Under the pieces are notes generated by a model. The model was given only the letters and a program-made list of their open reading frames with translations. It was not told where the DNA came from and made no database searches. The position numbers were made by a program, and so were the translations under genes. Positions 8,801-21,500 of a stretch of 64,000 bases of DNA are shown piece by piece (the stretch's first letter is position 1; each line of letters begins with the position of its first letter). The stretch is from positions 558,001-622,000 of the forward strand of contig JACJZJ010000002.1 of assembly GCA_020635675.1 (NCBI GenBank), in the 5' to 3' direction. Origin of the DNA: Flavobacteriales bacterium (lineage in GTDB: Bacteria > Bacteroidota > Bacteroidia > Flavobacteriales_F > PHOS-HE28).

Positions 8801-9446
8801 CCAGCGCGGATCCGAGGAGCGCGAAGAGGATGCGCAGCATGCCGCTACCATCAAGACCGGACGGGGGATCCGCCATGCTTGTCCGGCAGATCACCTGACC
8901 GTGCATATCGCGTAGCACCGGACCGATCCCGGGTCCGAAACGTGCCATCAGGTCCGCTGGTACATGAAGGCTGGGGTGTGGATGCGCTCGGAGATACCTG
9001 TTCTCGATAGGAGGCAAGGACCAAACCTGCCGGAACCCGTGGATGAGATAAGGGCCACGCCGTGCGAACGCGTGGAGATATGATCCATCGCGCAGGTTCA
9101 CATGACGTGTCGTATCGTTGATCAGGCCGGTCTCGCTAACGGGTGCGCGTCCGGTCCATATCTCCAGGCGGCCGTCCTTGAAGACCAGCAGCTCGACCCC
9201 CAAGCGGTCCCAAAGGTCCTCGGATGCGGGCAGGAGCAGGGTCCAGAGACTGTCGGAGCTCTTCCCTTGAACGGAATTGGCGAGATGAACGACGCGTTGT
9301 TCGAGATCAGCACCGGCGTTGTCCAGTCGATGTTGGAGCTGCTCGGTGGCCTGGAGGGTCCAGGCGTCGGTATCCAGGTCCGGCATCGACCAGGCCAATA
9401 AACCCGCCGCGATGCCGGTGAGCAGGAGGATCAGCGCGCTGCGCAT
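5826..9446 (-). CDS. Large membrane sensor histidine kinase (HAMP-HisKA-HATPase)
   Basis: A 1206-residue inner-membrane histidine kinase. The order is: N-terminal membrane anchor (residues 1-20); an extracytoplasmic region to about 205; a block of about eight membrane segments (205-450); a second soluble region (470-690); two more membrane segments (about 700-760); a third soluble region; a last membrane segment near 909; a HAMP linker (930-980); and the kinase. The H-box is HEIKNPLTPMKLSIQ with His999. The N-box is NNLIKNALQA, the G1-box DNGSGIP, the F-box FEPSFTT and the G2-box GMGLGLAMVK, so all ATP-binding motifs are intact. The NPLTPMKL variant resembles NtrY-type kinases. No response regulator is adjacent; the nearest one, at 43.3 kb, is not linked. 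The signal is unknown. Confidence 0.92.
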   Translation of the reverse strand: MRSALILLLTGIAAGLLAWSMPDLDTDAWTLQATEQLQHRLDNAGADLEQRVVHLANSVQGKSSDSLWTLLLPASEDLWDRLGVELLVFKDGRLEIWTGRAPVSETGLINDTTRHVNLRDGSYLHAFARRGPYLIHGFRQVWSLPPIENRYLRAHPHPSLHVPADLMARFGPGIGPVLRDMHGQVICRTSMADPPSGLDGSGMLRILFALLGSALVVFSAWRMAQALFIHGGRATGLLAFAGVVLLARWPTLVFGFLPDQGRWSLFDPGLFATSAWSPSLGDLFINVLLFALFARLVHHACSGVSVRGPSGRTFWSLMGPAALLALAAWINAMIKSLVVDGRIELDLYHIQSFDRYSLLALICISLLLASWGFLADAWARAIGAARDRRQWITTLLLVAGISVILHFMLGRSDIALVLWPIPLIILARLHGSQRYGLWQAVLMVTVLGAITAHILTTSIRDREDRERQVVAERLLTQEDPVVELLFREVSPALRHDAGLYALLADTATCTAADLDRVVRQEHFTGYWERYDVRLYAYGTDGLLHCATDPEPPHTTTGPMSPGFALPPADMPDLQIEKGAGLRTFYHARLAVMANDTAPPAQLVVELHPRLVPEGLGFPELLLSGQDPLSGRLDRYDRARYEDGILVEQHGHTLFPVHWDGKMTARRPTRTRLLSYGDLHGPLLVLAVPRPGWKDRATTFSYLFTFFSIVLAIGTLMAALLRKRGPPPLTISAKVRLALVSFSAIGLLFFGSGAQRLLSRSNNDRSTEELLDRIRSVHADLQRTLEGLGELGGETNPYLDHVLGRLSNIFFSDIHVFRKDGRLLSSSRPQLFDVGLIGRRMDPRAFVALSMNAASAYVQQESIGTALHRAAYMPLRDHDGNLMGYLALPSFADQAQQESERADVLVAVVNLFVLLFALSVIVAVIISNWTTGPLDLLKRSLARVALTGANVPIRYRGQDEVGQLVEVYNRKVEELRASADKLARSERESAWREMARQVAHEIKNPLTPMKLSIQHFQRTWRPDLSDAQERLVRFGDGLVQQIDLLSSIAGEFSNFAQMPPAHEARLDLCEVAHAALSLYAGQPDARLTLVAPEAVFISADRDHLLRVFNNLIKNALQAMSGGREPEVIVHIRKEANEAIAEVIDNGSGIPPELQARVFEPSFTTRSTGMGLGLAMVKRLVENAGGRVWFETHPGQGTRFFVALPLSI

Positions 9447-9471
9447 GGGGAACAGGCCAGCAAGGCCCGCG

Positions 9472-9479
9472 CCAAAATA
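9472..9479 (-). promoter_or_regulatory. Possible -7 element (TATTTTGG) of the histidine kinase gene
   Basis: A near match to TAnnTTTG, 25 bases before the kinase ATG, in the divergent region shared with the giant repeat gene. I saw no equally good element for the plus-strand gene. Confidence 0.3.
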
Positions 9480-9583
9480 ACCGAGATGTAGGGGATGGCC
9501 CCGTCACCAAACCCTTAAGGCCGAACGACGTAGAAGGGGACCGGGTTTCGACCTCTTGGACGGCCCCACTGACCTTGAACGAC

Positions 9584-12500
9584 ATGAGGAAAGCGTTGCT
9601 CCCCACGCTATCCCTGGTCCTTCCCCTGCTGCTTCAAGCACAGACGGGAACGGATTTCTGGGTTGCGCCACCGGATGTCACCCTTCGGCACAACATGCCG
9701 GGCGACGAGCCGATCTATTTGAACGTGACCACAGGGACGGCCCCGGCCACCATCACGGTCAGTCAACCGGCCAATCCGGCATTCAATGGCGGCTCGCCGA
9801 TCGTTCTGAACCTACCCGCCAGCTCCGCCACGCGGTATGACATGACCGCGCTCAAGTCGCAGTTGGAGACCCGCCCCACGAATACCATTTGCAACACCGG
9901 CTTGCACATCCAGTCCACGGCCGATATCACATGCTACTATGAATCGAGCAACACCAACAATCCGGATATCCTGGCCCTCAAGGGCGTAAATGGATTGGGC
10001 ACCGAGTTCTACATCCCCCTCCACAAACACGCGCCTTTCCATAATCATGACTTCAACCCCTATGTGAACGATCTGGCCTTCGCGTCCTTCGACATCGTGG
10101 CAACGCAGAACAATTCCACGGTGATGATCTATTCACCCGTGGCGGTCGATGGTCATTCGGCCCTTACGCCGTTCGTCATCACGCTGAACGCGGGCCAGAC
10201 CTATTCCTGTGCCAATACGGACCCCGTTACGCACACCGACCCACTGACACACCCCTCTGGTGCCGTGGTCCTGAGCGACAAGCCAGTGGCCGTTTCGATC
10301 AAGGACGACTCCAACCACAACCCGTCCGGGGGATGCTATGACCTGATGCTCGACCAGATCGTCCCAGTGGACATCCTCGGTACGGATTACGTGGCGGTCA
10401 AAGGCGCCTTGAACAACAACGGGGACGAGTCGGTCTTCGTCATGGCAGTGGAGAACAACACAAAAGTGTATATCAATGGTAGTACCACAGCCGTGGCCAC
10501 GTTGTTCGCGGGCCAGTACTACCGTCATGATATGGACTACCTGAACGGCAGCCCGGACAATGCCACACTGATCACGGGAAGCAAACCCCTGTACGCGGTC
10601 CATGTCACCGGCTTCGGATGCGAGCAGGGCATGGCGCTCCTGCCCCCCTTGAATTGTGCAGGCAGTAGCCAGCTGAGCTTCACGCGCTCCACCAGCGAAG
10701 CCTTTTATCTGAACCTGCTTGTTCGCAATGGGTCCCAGAACGATTTCGTGGTGACAGGACCCGGGACCGCAACGATACCCGGTTCCGCATTTCAGGTGGT
10801 CCCAGGAACGGGTGGTGAATGGTTGGCGGCGAGGATCCAATACAACACGACCGAAGTACCCGTGAACCAGGCGTTCATCGTATCGAACACCTCGGATGTC
10901 TTTTCATTGGGGATCATCAATGGAGGAGCCACGAGCGGATGCCGGTACGGGTTCTTCTCGGAGTTCGCCGGTAAGATCGTCGTCGATGCAGGTCCGGACC
11001 AGAACGTTTGCGCGACCGATGTCGTTGATCTTTCGGGCAGTGTTTCAGGGGGCAGCACCACGGGAGTGTGGACGGCGACCGGAAGCGGAACGTTCCAACC
11101 GAACGACACCGACCTGGAGGCCACCTATGTACCGAGCGTAGGCGATATCGCACTGGGTAGTGTGACGATCACATTGACCTCCACCGGCAATTGCACCCCG
11201 GAGAGCGATGAAATGACAGTGAACTTCCAGGCACTGCCGATCGTGGATGCGGGAAGTGCGTTGCAGGTCTGCTCTAACAATCCCTCGGCCGGTCTTTCGG
11301 GTAGCGTGCTCAACGCTGTGGGTGGTGTCTGGACCGGAGGCTCAGGCACCTTTCTTCCGGCAAACTCGAACCTCGGCGCGACCTACACGCCGACTGCCAC
11401 GGAGATCGCCGGGGGGTCGATGATGCTGCACCTGACCTCCACGGGGAACGGGGTCTGTCCTGCCGTGGAGGACAGCGTTCAATTGTCCTTTGGCCCCTCC
11501 CCGACGGCGAACGCTGGGCCGGACCAGACGCGTTGTGCGAACAACGCGGTGGCGACGTTGAACGGGAGCTTCACGGTGGCGACTGGCGGCGTGTGGAGCG
11601 GTGGGTCCGGCACGTTCGATCCGAGCACCACGAACATGGCGGCGACCTACACGCCGACGGCGGCGGAGATCGCAGGAGGGAGCGTGACCCTGACATTGAC
11701 CACCACGGGCAACGGGACATGCAACGCGGTGAGCGACCAGGTGCAGATGACCTACACGGCGGCCCCATTGGCCAATGCGGGAGCGGACGTGTCGGTCTGT
11801 GCGAACAACCCGACTGTGGTCTTGAGCGGATCGATCACCGGAGCGACAGGTGGGGTGTGGAGCGGCGGTACCGGTACGTACTCCCCGAACAATACGGCCC
11901 TGAACGCGAACTACACGCCGACGGCGGCGGAGATCGCGGCGGGGACCATGACGTTGACCTTGACCACGACGGGCAATGGGAACTGCAACCCGGTGTCGGA
12001 TGACAAGGTGATCACCTTCACAGCGTCCCCGACGGTGGATGCCGGAGCGAACGGGACGGTGTGCGCGAACGCACCGACGATCGGCCTGAGCGGCACCATC
12101 TCTGGTGCCAGCGGTGGCATCTGGAGCGGGGGTGGAGGCACCTACACGCCGAACAATACGACGCTGAACGCGAGCTACACGCCGACGGCGGCGGAGATCG
12201 CCAACGGGAGCGTGACGCTGACCTTGACCACGGCGGGCAATGGGAACTGCAACGCGGTGAGCGACCAGGTGACCTGGACGATCACCCCGGCACCGACGGC
12301 GAACGCGGGAAGTGATCAGACACTTTGCGCGAACAACGCGGTGGCGACCTTGAACGGCAGCTTCACGGTGGCGACGGGCGGTGTGTGGAGCGGGGGGTCG
12401 GGCACGTTCGACCCGAGCACCACGAACATGGCGGCGACCTATACGCCGACGGCGGCGGAGATCGCAGGTGGGAGCGTGACGCTGACGCTGACCACTACGG

Positions 12501-15500
12501 GCAACGGTGGTTGCGTGGCGGTGAGCGATCAGGTGACGCTGACCTATACGGCGTCGCCGACGGTGAACGCGGGGTCGGACGTATCGATCTGTGCGAACAA
12601 TGCGAACATCACGCTGGGCGGCACGGTGAGCGGCGCGACGGGCGGGATCTGGAGCGGTGGTTCGGGCTCTTTCGTGCCGAACAACACGACGCTGAACGCG
12701 AGCTACACACCGACGGCGGCGGAGATCGCGGCGGGGACCATGACGCTGACCTTGACCACGACGGGCAATGGGAACTGCAACGCGGTGAGCGATGCGATGG
12801 TGGTGACCTTCACGCCGTCCCCGACGGTGGATGCCGGAGCGAACGGAACAGTGTGCGCGAACAACGCGAACATCACGCTGAGCGGCTCGATCTCAGGCGC
12901 CTCTGGCGGGATCTGGAGCGGGGGTGGAGGCACCTACACGCCGAACAATACGACGCTGAACGCGAGCTACACGCCGACGGCGGCGGAGATCGCCAACGGG
13001 AGCGTGACGCTGACCTTGACCACGGCGGGCAATGGGAACTGCAACGCGGTGAGCGACCAGGTGACCTGGACGATCACCCCGGCGCCGACGGCGAACGCAG
13101 GGCCGGATCGGGTCTTGTGTGCCAACAACGCCGTGGCGGCCCTGTCAGGTGCGTATACCGTTGCAACGGGCGGCGTATGGAGCGGTGGGGCGGGCACGTT
13201 CGACCCGAGCACCACGAACATGAGCGCCTTGTACACACCGACCGCCGCTGAACTCGCCGGTGGCACGGTGACCCTGACATTGACCACCACCGGTAACGGG
13301 CTTTGCAATGCAGCCACTGACCAGCTGACGATCACATACACCGATGCGCCCTCCGCAAATGCGGGCCCGGACGTCACCGTTTGCGCGAACAATGCGGCGG
13401 TGACCCTGAACGGCAGTGTCGTGGTCGCCACCGGAGGTACATGGAGCGGAGGCACAGGCACCTTCACTCCGAACGCGAACACGTTGAACGCCACCTATGC
13501 ACCAGGGGCTGCGGACCTTGCCGCTGGGCAAGTGTTGCTCACCTTGACAACAACAGGGAACGGCACCTGCACTCCTGCGACCGATACCAGGACGATCACC
13601 TATACACCTGCTCCCATCGTGGATGCCGGAGCGAACGGGACGGTGTGCGCCAACCTTCCGATGATCGCACTGAACGGCTCCGTGGGCGGGGCCGTGGGTG
13701 GCGTATGGAGCGGAGGTGCGGGCACCTTCACGCCGAACAACATCACGCTGAACGCGAGCTATACGCCAACGGCGGCAGAGATCGCCAATGGGAGCGTGAC
13801 CCTGATATTGACCTCTGCAGGGAACGGGAACTGTGATCCAGTGAGCGACCAGGTGACCTGGACGATCACCCCGGCTCCGACCGTGAACGCAGGCGTTGAC
13901 CAGGTCCTCTGCGGCAACAACGCGAACGCGGTGCTCAATGCCACCGTGACCGTGGCCACCGGCGTGCAATGGTCCGGAGGCACTGGTGCGTATGCTCCCG
14001 CGAGCACGGCACAGAACATCACCTACTCGCCATCACCCGTGGAGATCGCAAACGGAAGCGTAGTGCTCACCACGACCACGACCGGCAATGGCATATGCGG
14101 TGCAGTGAGCGATCAGGTGGAATTGTCCTTCACGCCTGCGCCGATCGTCAATGCGGGACCGGACCAGTCCGTCAGCTCGAACAATGCCGACACACAATTG
14201 GCCGGCAGCTTCACCGTGGCCTCCGGTTGCGTTTGGAGCGGTGGTGCGGGATCCTATTCACCGAACAACACCACGGCCAGTGCGATCTACACCCCCACGG
14301 CGGCGGAGGTCGCTGCGGGTAGTGTCACGCTGACACTTACCACGACGGGAAATGGCGCGTGTTCTGCGGTCAGTGATCAGATGACGATCACGTTCACGGC
14401 CGCACCCACGGCCAATGCGGGACCGGATCAGACGGTCTGTGCGAACAACCCGACAGCTACGCTCAGCGGCAGTGTCACGATCGCTTCGGGCGGGATCTGG
14501 AGCGGCGGCGCAGGCATCTTCACACCGAACAATGCGGCGTTGAACGCGACCTATATGCCTTCCGCAGCGGAGATCGCCGCTGGGAGCGTGACGCTGGTCT
14601 TGACCACGGTCGGGAACGGGAACAGCAATCCGGTGAGCGACCAGATGGTCATCACGATCTCACCAGCACCTGTCGTCAATGCCGGTGTGGACTTCACCAT
14701 ATGCGCCAACCAACCGGTGGCCCAGCTGGCCGGTGTGGTGAACAATGCCGCGGGTGGGGTCTGGAGCGGCGGGTCGGGCGCGTTCGATCCGAGCGCGACC
14801 AACCTGAACGCCACGTATACTCCGACCCTTGGTGAGATCGCCGGGGGTGCCATCATGCTCACGCTGACCAGCACGGGAAATGGTCTTTGCAATGCGGTGA
14901 GCGACCAGGTGACCATCAGCATATCACCGGCACCCGTGGTGAACGCGGGTCCGGACCAGACCGTTTGCACGAACAATGCGGACGTGCAGCTGGCCGGTAT
15001 GGTAAGCAACGCAGGCGGTGCGATCTGGAGCGGTGGGACCGGGGCCTTCTCTCCGAGCATCAATGCCCTGGGCGCGATCTACACGCCTTCCGCCACTGAG
15101 CTGGCGAACGGATCGTTGACATTGACGCTGACGAGCACGGGCAACGGCAGTTGCGCGGCTGTCAGCGACCAGCTGCAGATCTTCTTCTCACAAAGCCCGG
15201 TGGTGAACGCGGGTAGTGATGTGACGGTATGCGCCAATGACCCCACGGTCGTTCTCAACGGCTCGGTGACCATCGCCGCCGGCGGGGCTTGGAGCGGTGG
15301 GTCCGGCACGTTCACACCGAACAACACCGATCTGCACGCCACCTATCTGCCAAGCCCGGCCGAGGTGGCCCTTGGTACCGTCACGCTCACATTGACATCC
15401 ACGCAGAACGGTCTTTGCAACCCGGTATCGGATGCGATGACCATCTCGATCATCGCCTCACCCATCGCCAACGCGGGGAATGACATCGCCGTATGCGCGA

Positions 15501-18500
15501 ACAACGCCCAGGTACAGCTGGGTGGATCCGTGAGCGGTGCGGGTGGTGGCCAATGGAGCGGCGGGGCAGGGACCTTCACGCCTTCGATCGCCTCGTTGAA
15601 CGCGAGCTACACGCCCACACCGGCCGAGATCGCGGCGGGGACCTTGACCTTGACGTTGACCACCATCGGGAATGGCAATTGCGTACCGGTATCGGACGAT
15701 GTCCTGATCACATTCACCTCACCTCCAACAGCGGACGCGGGGACCAATGGTGTGTATTGTGCGAACAATGCGAACATCGCCCTGAACGGCGCGGTGACCG
15801 TCGCGACCGGAGGCGCCTGGTCCGGTGCGCAGGGGACCTTCACGCCCAATGCGAACGCGTTGAACGCCGTGTACGCACCATCGCTCGGTGAACTGGCGGC
15901 CGGGTCGGTGACCTTGGTATTGACCACCACCGGCAACAATGGCTGTACGGCCGTGACGGATGCGGTGACCTACGTGTTCACGCCAGCTCCAACAGCGAAC
16001 GCCGGAGCCGATGCGAACAGCTGCGCGAACAATGCGGACATCGCCCTGAACGGAGCGGTGACCGTGGCCACGGGTGGCCTTTGGAGCGGTGGTGCCGGAA
16101 GCTTCAGCCCGGGACCGGGCGACCTCAATGCCACGTACGTGCCGACAGCGGCCGAGATCGCCAACGGTTCGGTGACCCTGCTGTTGACCACCGTTGGAAA
16201 TGGACAATGCAACGCGGTGAACGACGCGATGACGCTCACCATCGGACCGGCCCCCATCGTTGATGCCGGACAGCCCTTGTCCTCCTGCGCGAACAACCCT
16301 TCCGCTCAATTGGCCGGCACGGTCCAGAGCGCGACCGGTGGCCAATGGTCCGGTGCGGGCACGTTCACGCCGTCCACGACGAACCTCAATGCGACCTATA
16401 CGCCCACGGCGGCCGAGGTGGCCGCGGGAACCGCGGTATTGACGCTGACCAGCACAGGCAACGGGCTTTGCAACGCAGAGAACGACCAGGTGATCCTTTC
16501 CATCACGGATGCACCCGTGGTGGAGGCCGGACCGGACCAGGTGCTCTGTGCGAACAATGCAATGGTCCAATTGGCCGGTCAGGTGACGAACGCGAACGGC
16601 GGACAATGGACCGGTGGGGCAGGGGCCTATACCCCGAGCGCTTCCGCATTGAATGCGGTCTACACGCCAAGCGCGGCAGAGATCGCTGCCGGAGGGCTCT
16701 GGCTTCGCCTCACATCGACCGGCAACGGGGGCTGCCTGCCCTCACAGGATTCCGTCCATGTGGCCTTCACAACGGCCCCGACGGCCAATGCCGGACCGGA
16801 TGCGCATGTCTGCGCGAACGATGCACAGGTGCTATTGGCCGGCGCCATCACAGTTGCCGGTGGCGGTATCTGGAGCGGTGGCATGGGCCTGTTCACCCCG
16901 ACCAACGCAACACTGAACGCGACCTACGGCCCGACCCCAACGGAGATCGCGACCGGTACGGTCACCCTGGTCTTGACGACCACGGGCAACGGCAATTGCT
17001 CGGCCGTTCGCGACAGCATGAACATCGTGATCGATCCCGTCCCGGTGGTGAACGCCGGACCGGACCAGCAGATCTGCGCCAACAACCCGACCGTGCAGCT
17101 GAACGGTTTCGTGGGCAATGCATCCGGAGGACAATGGAGCGGCGGGTCCGGCACCTTCACGCCAGGCAACACGGCCTTGGCTACGACCTACGAACCCACG
17201 GCCGCGGAGATCGCTTCCGGCAGTCTGACGCTGACATTGACCTCCACGGGTACGACCATCTGCGATCCGATCGCCGACCAGGTGACGATCACCTTCAGCG
17301 GATCGCCCGTTGTCGATGCCGGCATGGACCAGTCCATCTGTGCCAACAATTCCGCCGTGCAGTTGGGCGGCAATGTGACCAACGCGAACGGCGGTACCTG
17401 GACCGGGGGTAACGGCACATTCGCACCATCGCCCAATGTGCTCTCACCGGTCTACACGCCAACTCCAGCGGAGATCACCGGCGGAAGTGTGAACCTGACG
17501 CTCACGAGTACAGGCAATGGAAATTGCCTGGCCGAGAACGATGTGGTCTCGATCGCGTTCACGCCGGCGCCCATGGTGGATGCGGGCGTGGACATGAATG
17601 TGTGTGAGAACGCGCCTACGGTCACCCTGAACGGTGCGGTGACGGTGGCCTCGGGCGGGCAATGGACCGGCGGTCTGGGGACGTTCAGCCCGAGCGCTCA
17701 GGACCTCGGTGCACAATACACGCTCACACCGTTCGAGCTGGGATCCGGCGCGGTGACACTTACACTGACCACCACGGGCAATGGCAACTGTCTGGCCGTT
17801 GCGGACCAATTGACGATCGTCGTGACGCCGGCACCCACCGTGGACGCGGGCGCGGATCTGACCACTTGCTCGAGCGATCTACAGATCCCCCTGAGCGGTG
17901 ATGTGCAGGGTGGTTCGACCACGGGCATCTGGACCACCACCGGCTCCGGCACCTTCTTCCCGAGCGCGAACATGCTGAACGCCACATATCTCGCCAGCAG
18001 CCTCGACTCCCTGAACGGCACCGTGGACCTGACCCTGACCTCGACGAACAATGGGCTCTGCTCCGCGGAAAGCGATGGGATGACGTTGACCATCCTTCCC
18101 AACGCCGTGGCGAACGCGGGTGCGGACCAGGTCATCTGTGCCACTGCAGCCACCGTGCAACTCAACGGCACGATCTCCGGCAACGCCACACAGGGAGCCT
18201 GGACCACTACCGGGACGGGCACCTTCACGCCGGATGCCTCCACGCCGAACGCCGTCTACCAGCTCGCTCCGGGCGATGCGGCCCTGGGGTCGATCACCTT
18301 CACATGGAGCGTGAACAGTTGTGACAACGCGATGGACCAGATGACCGTCACCATCGTGCCTGCTTCGAGCGTGGACGCAGGCACGGATGCGGTCACCTGT
18401 TTTGACGACCTCGATGTGGTGATCAATGGCAGCATCAACGGTGCATCGAACACCGGGGTCTGGAGCACCCTGGGGTCCGGCTCGTTCGTCAATCCGGTCA

Positions 18501-21500
18501 ACGCGCTGTCGAACGTCTACCAGGCCAGCCAGGCGGATTCGCTCGCGCTCGGGGTGGACCTGGTGCTGACCGCCACGAACACCGGCGCCTGTTCGGCGGA
18601 TGCGGACACCGTGCACATCGCCATCCTGCCACAAGGCAATGTGGATGCCGGTCCCGACCTGACCTATTGCGCGAACAACGCCAATGTGCAGCTCAGTGGT
18701 ATCCTGACCGGTGATGCCACGCAGGTGATCTGGACGACCAGCGGCACGGGCGCCTTTTATCCGAATGCCCATGTGCTGACCCCCACCTATGTGCCGAGCG
18801 CCGTGGACACCGCGATCGGATCGCTGACGCTGACCTTGAGCGCGCCCAACACGTGCAACAACGCGATGGACGGAATGCAGTTGGACCTGACACCAGCACC
18901 CTACGTCAACGCTGGTCCGGACCAGACGTATTGCAACCAGGTCGCTCAGTTCACCCTGAGCGGATCGATCTCCGGCATAACAGCCGTTGGCGAATGGACC
19001 ACCACCGGTACGGGGACCATCGCGAACCCCGGCGCACTGAACACGGGCTACACGGCCAGCGCTGCGGATGTGGCTGCCGGGCATATCGACTTCGTGCTGA
19101 CCTCGCTGAACAATGGGAACTGCAACCCGGTGACCGATGCGATGACGATCTGGCTCACGAACGGCATCACCGTGAACGCGGGTCCCGACCAAAGCGTGTG
19201 CGTGCTCAGCGACCATGCCAACCTGCAGGGCTCGGTGCAGAACGGCTCCCCCACGGGCACCTGGACCACTTCCGGGTCCGGCACTTTCAGCCCGGACCCC
19301 GATGTGCTCAACGCGGAATACTATTTCTCGCCGAGCGACGTGGCCAACGGGTCGGTGGTGCTCACGTTCACCGCGACGAACACGGGTACGTGTCCGACCA
19401 CGTCGGACCAGATGCTGCTGACCTTCGGCAATGCGAGCTTTGCCTATGCCGGTGCGGACCTGACCGTGTGTGCGAACGCCCCGCTGGCCCACCTTTCCGG
19501 CAACTTCAGTGGAGGTGCACAAGGGTGCCAATGGAGCACCTCCGGTACTGGTTCCTTCAGCAACAACACGGACCCGCACGCCACTTACACGCTGAGTGCC
19601 TCGGACATCGCTCAAGGCGGGGTCCAGCTGACGCTCACCACGGTCACGAACGGCTCCTGCCAACCCTCGTCCGATGTGATGGACCTGGTGGTGCAGCCCT
19701 TGCCGAACATATTCGCTGGTGCGGATGTGATCGTCTGCACGGCCGGTCCTTTGCAACTGACCGCGAATGCCGTGAATGCCAGCAGCGGCACCTGGACGAC
19801 TTCCGGCACGGGGACGTTCCTTGACCCCAACGCTCTTACTACGCTGTACTTCCCCAGCGCAGCGGACAGTGTCGCTGGATCGGTGATGTTGACAGTGACC
19901 ACGGCAGGGACCCTGCCATGCAACAGCGTTTCGGACGATCTCCTCGTGACGTTCGGCGGCGGCCTTGCCGCGGATGCCGGTTCCGATGTGGTCACCTGCA
20001 GCACCGCGCCGGATATCGATCTCAACGGCACGGTGGCCGGGACCACTACGGGCACCTGGACCACCTCTGGAACGGGGTCCTTTGTGCCTTCCGCCAATGA
20101 CCTGAATGCCACCTACGTGCCCGGTCCGGCGGACTTTGTGATCGGCAACATCCACCTGATGCTTTCCACGACCAACAACCAGGGTTGCCCCGCCGCTCGG
20201 GATACGCTCTCGGTCGAGTATCATCTGCCACCGAATTTGGATGCGGGTGTCGGGGTCCTGCTTTGCAATGGCCTGCAGGATGTGCAATTGAACGCCACCG
20301 TGCAGAACGAGGGTGCGCTCCAGTGGTTCACCGCGGGCACGGGCGACTTCTCAGCGGACTCGATCGCAGACCCGATCTATTCGCCGAGCCTGAACGACAG
20401 CATCAGCGGTGGGGTCTACCTGATCCTCACGGCCTATGGGACCGGTGGTTGCGGGAACGCTTCGGACTCCCTGCTTGTGGACATCGGGCCGACCCGCATC
20501 GCCAATGCCGGTGCCGATATGGCCCTCTGCGCGGATGGTGGCCCGATCCAATTGAACGGCGCGATCACCGGGGTTTCCGGCGGCACATGGTCGACGACGG
20601 GTACCGGGACGTTCCTGCCTTCACCCACCACGCTGAACGCGGTCTACGTGCCGAGCAACACCGATCTGGTGTTCCCGCAGCTCCAATTCGTGCTGGCCAC
20701 AACAGGCAACATGGGTTGCCCCGCCGGAACGGACACGGTGACCGCGACCCTTCAGCAACCGCCGACCGCGGATGCCGGTCCGGACGTATCGACCTGTGAT
20801 GCGACGGCTGCCGTGCAGCTCGCGGGATCCTACAACGGAACAGGAGGCGTGCAGTGGAGCACCAGTGGCAATGGCACCTTTCAACCGAACGCCACGGACC
20901 CTGGCGCGACCTACCAACCCGGTATCGCCGATGAACAGATGCAGCAGGTCCACCTCTATCTGACCACCACCGGGAACCAGGCATGCACGGCGGCGATGGA
21001 CAGCCTCCTGTTGTCCTTCGTGAACCCTGTACAGCCCGCCTTCGCCGTGGACAATGCCTGCGCGGATTCACCGACATTGTTCACCGATGCCAGCACCACC
21101 ACGGGTTCGCCGATCATCGGCTGGACCTGGGACTTCGGCAACGGAGGCACCGGTTCCGGACCGCAGGCCACGAACACGTTCCCGACCACGGGCCAGTACG
21201 CCGTGACCCTGACGGCATTCGCGCAGAACGGCTGCAGCGCATCCACCACGCAGGTGATCGATGTGCTCAACGCGCCCATGGCCGGGTTCGGTATCAGCGG
21301 CGACCTGTTCGCGGAACTGCCGATCGTCTTTGCTGACAGTTCCTACGGTGCTACCAACTGGTACTATGACTTCGGTGACGGCACCGGATCGCTCGAGCCG
21401 GATCCGACGCACATCTATGCGGATGGTGGTCAGTTCATCATCATCCAAACGGTGACCAATGCCGCCGGATGCAGCGATTCGGACTCCCTGCTGATCAGCA

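Noticed and set aside
9447..9583. Divergent gap searched for a promoter of the giant gene
   Set aside because: No convincing TAnnTTTG element was found on the plus strand. Its promoter remains unplaced.
12325..13251. 308-codon frame in the sense direction, other phase, of low complexity
   Set aside because: It is the out-of-frame reading of the 792-base repeat, so it repeats itself with the same period.
17879..20287. 802-codon open frame antisense to the giant repeat gene
   Set aside because: It follows the repeat period and the GC-rich third positions of the sense strand. The translation is Arg/Gly/His-rich with no domain.
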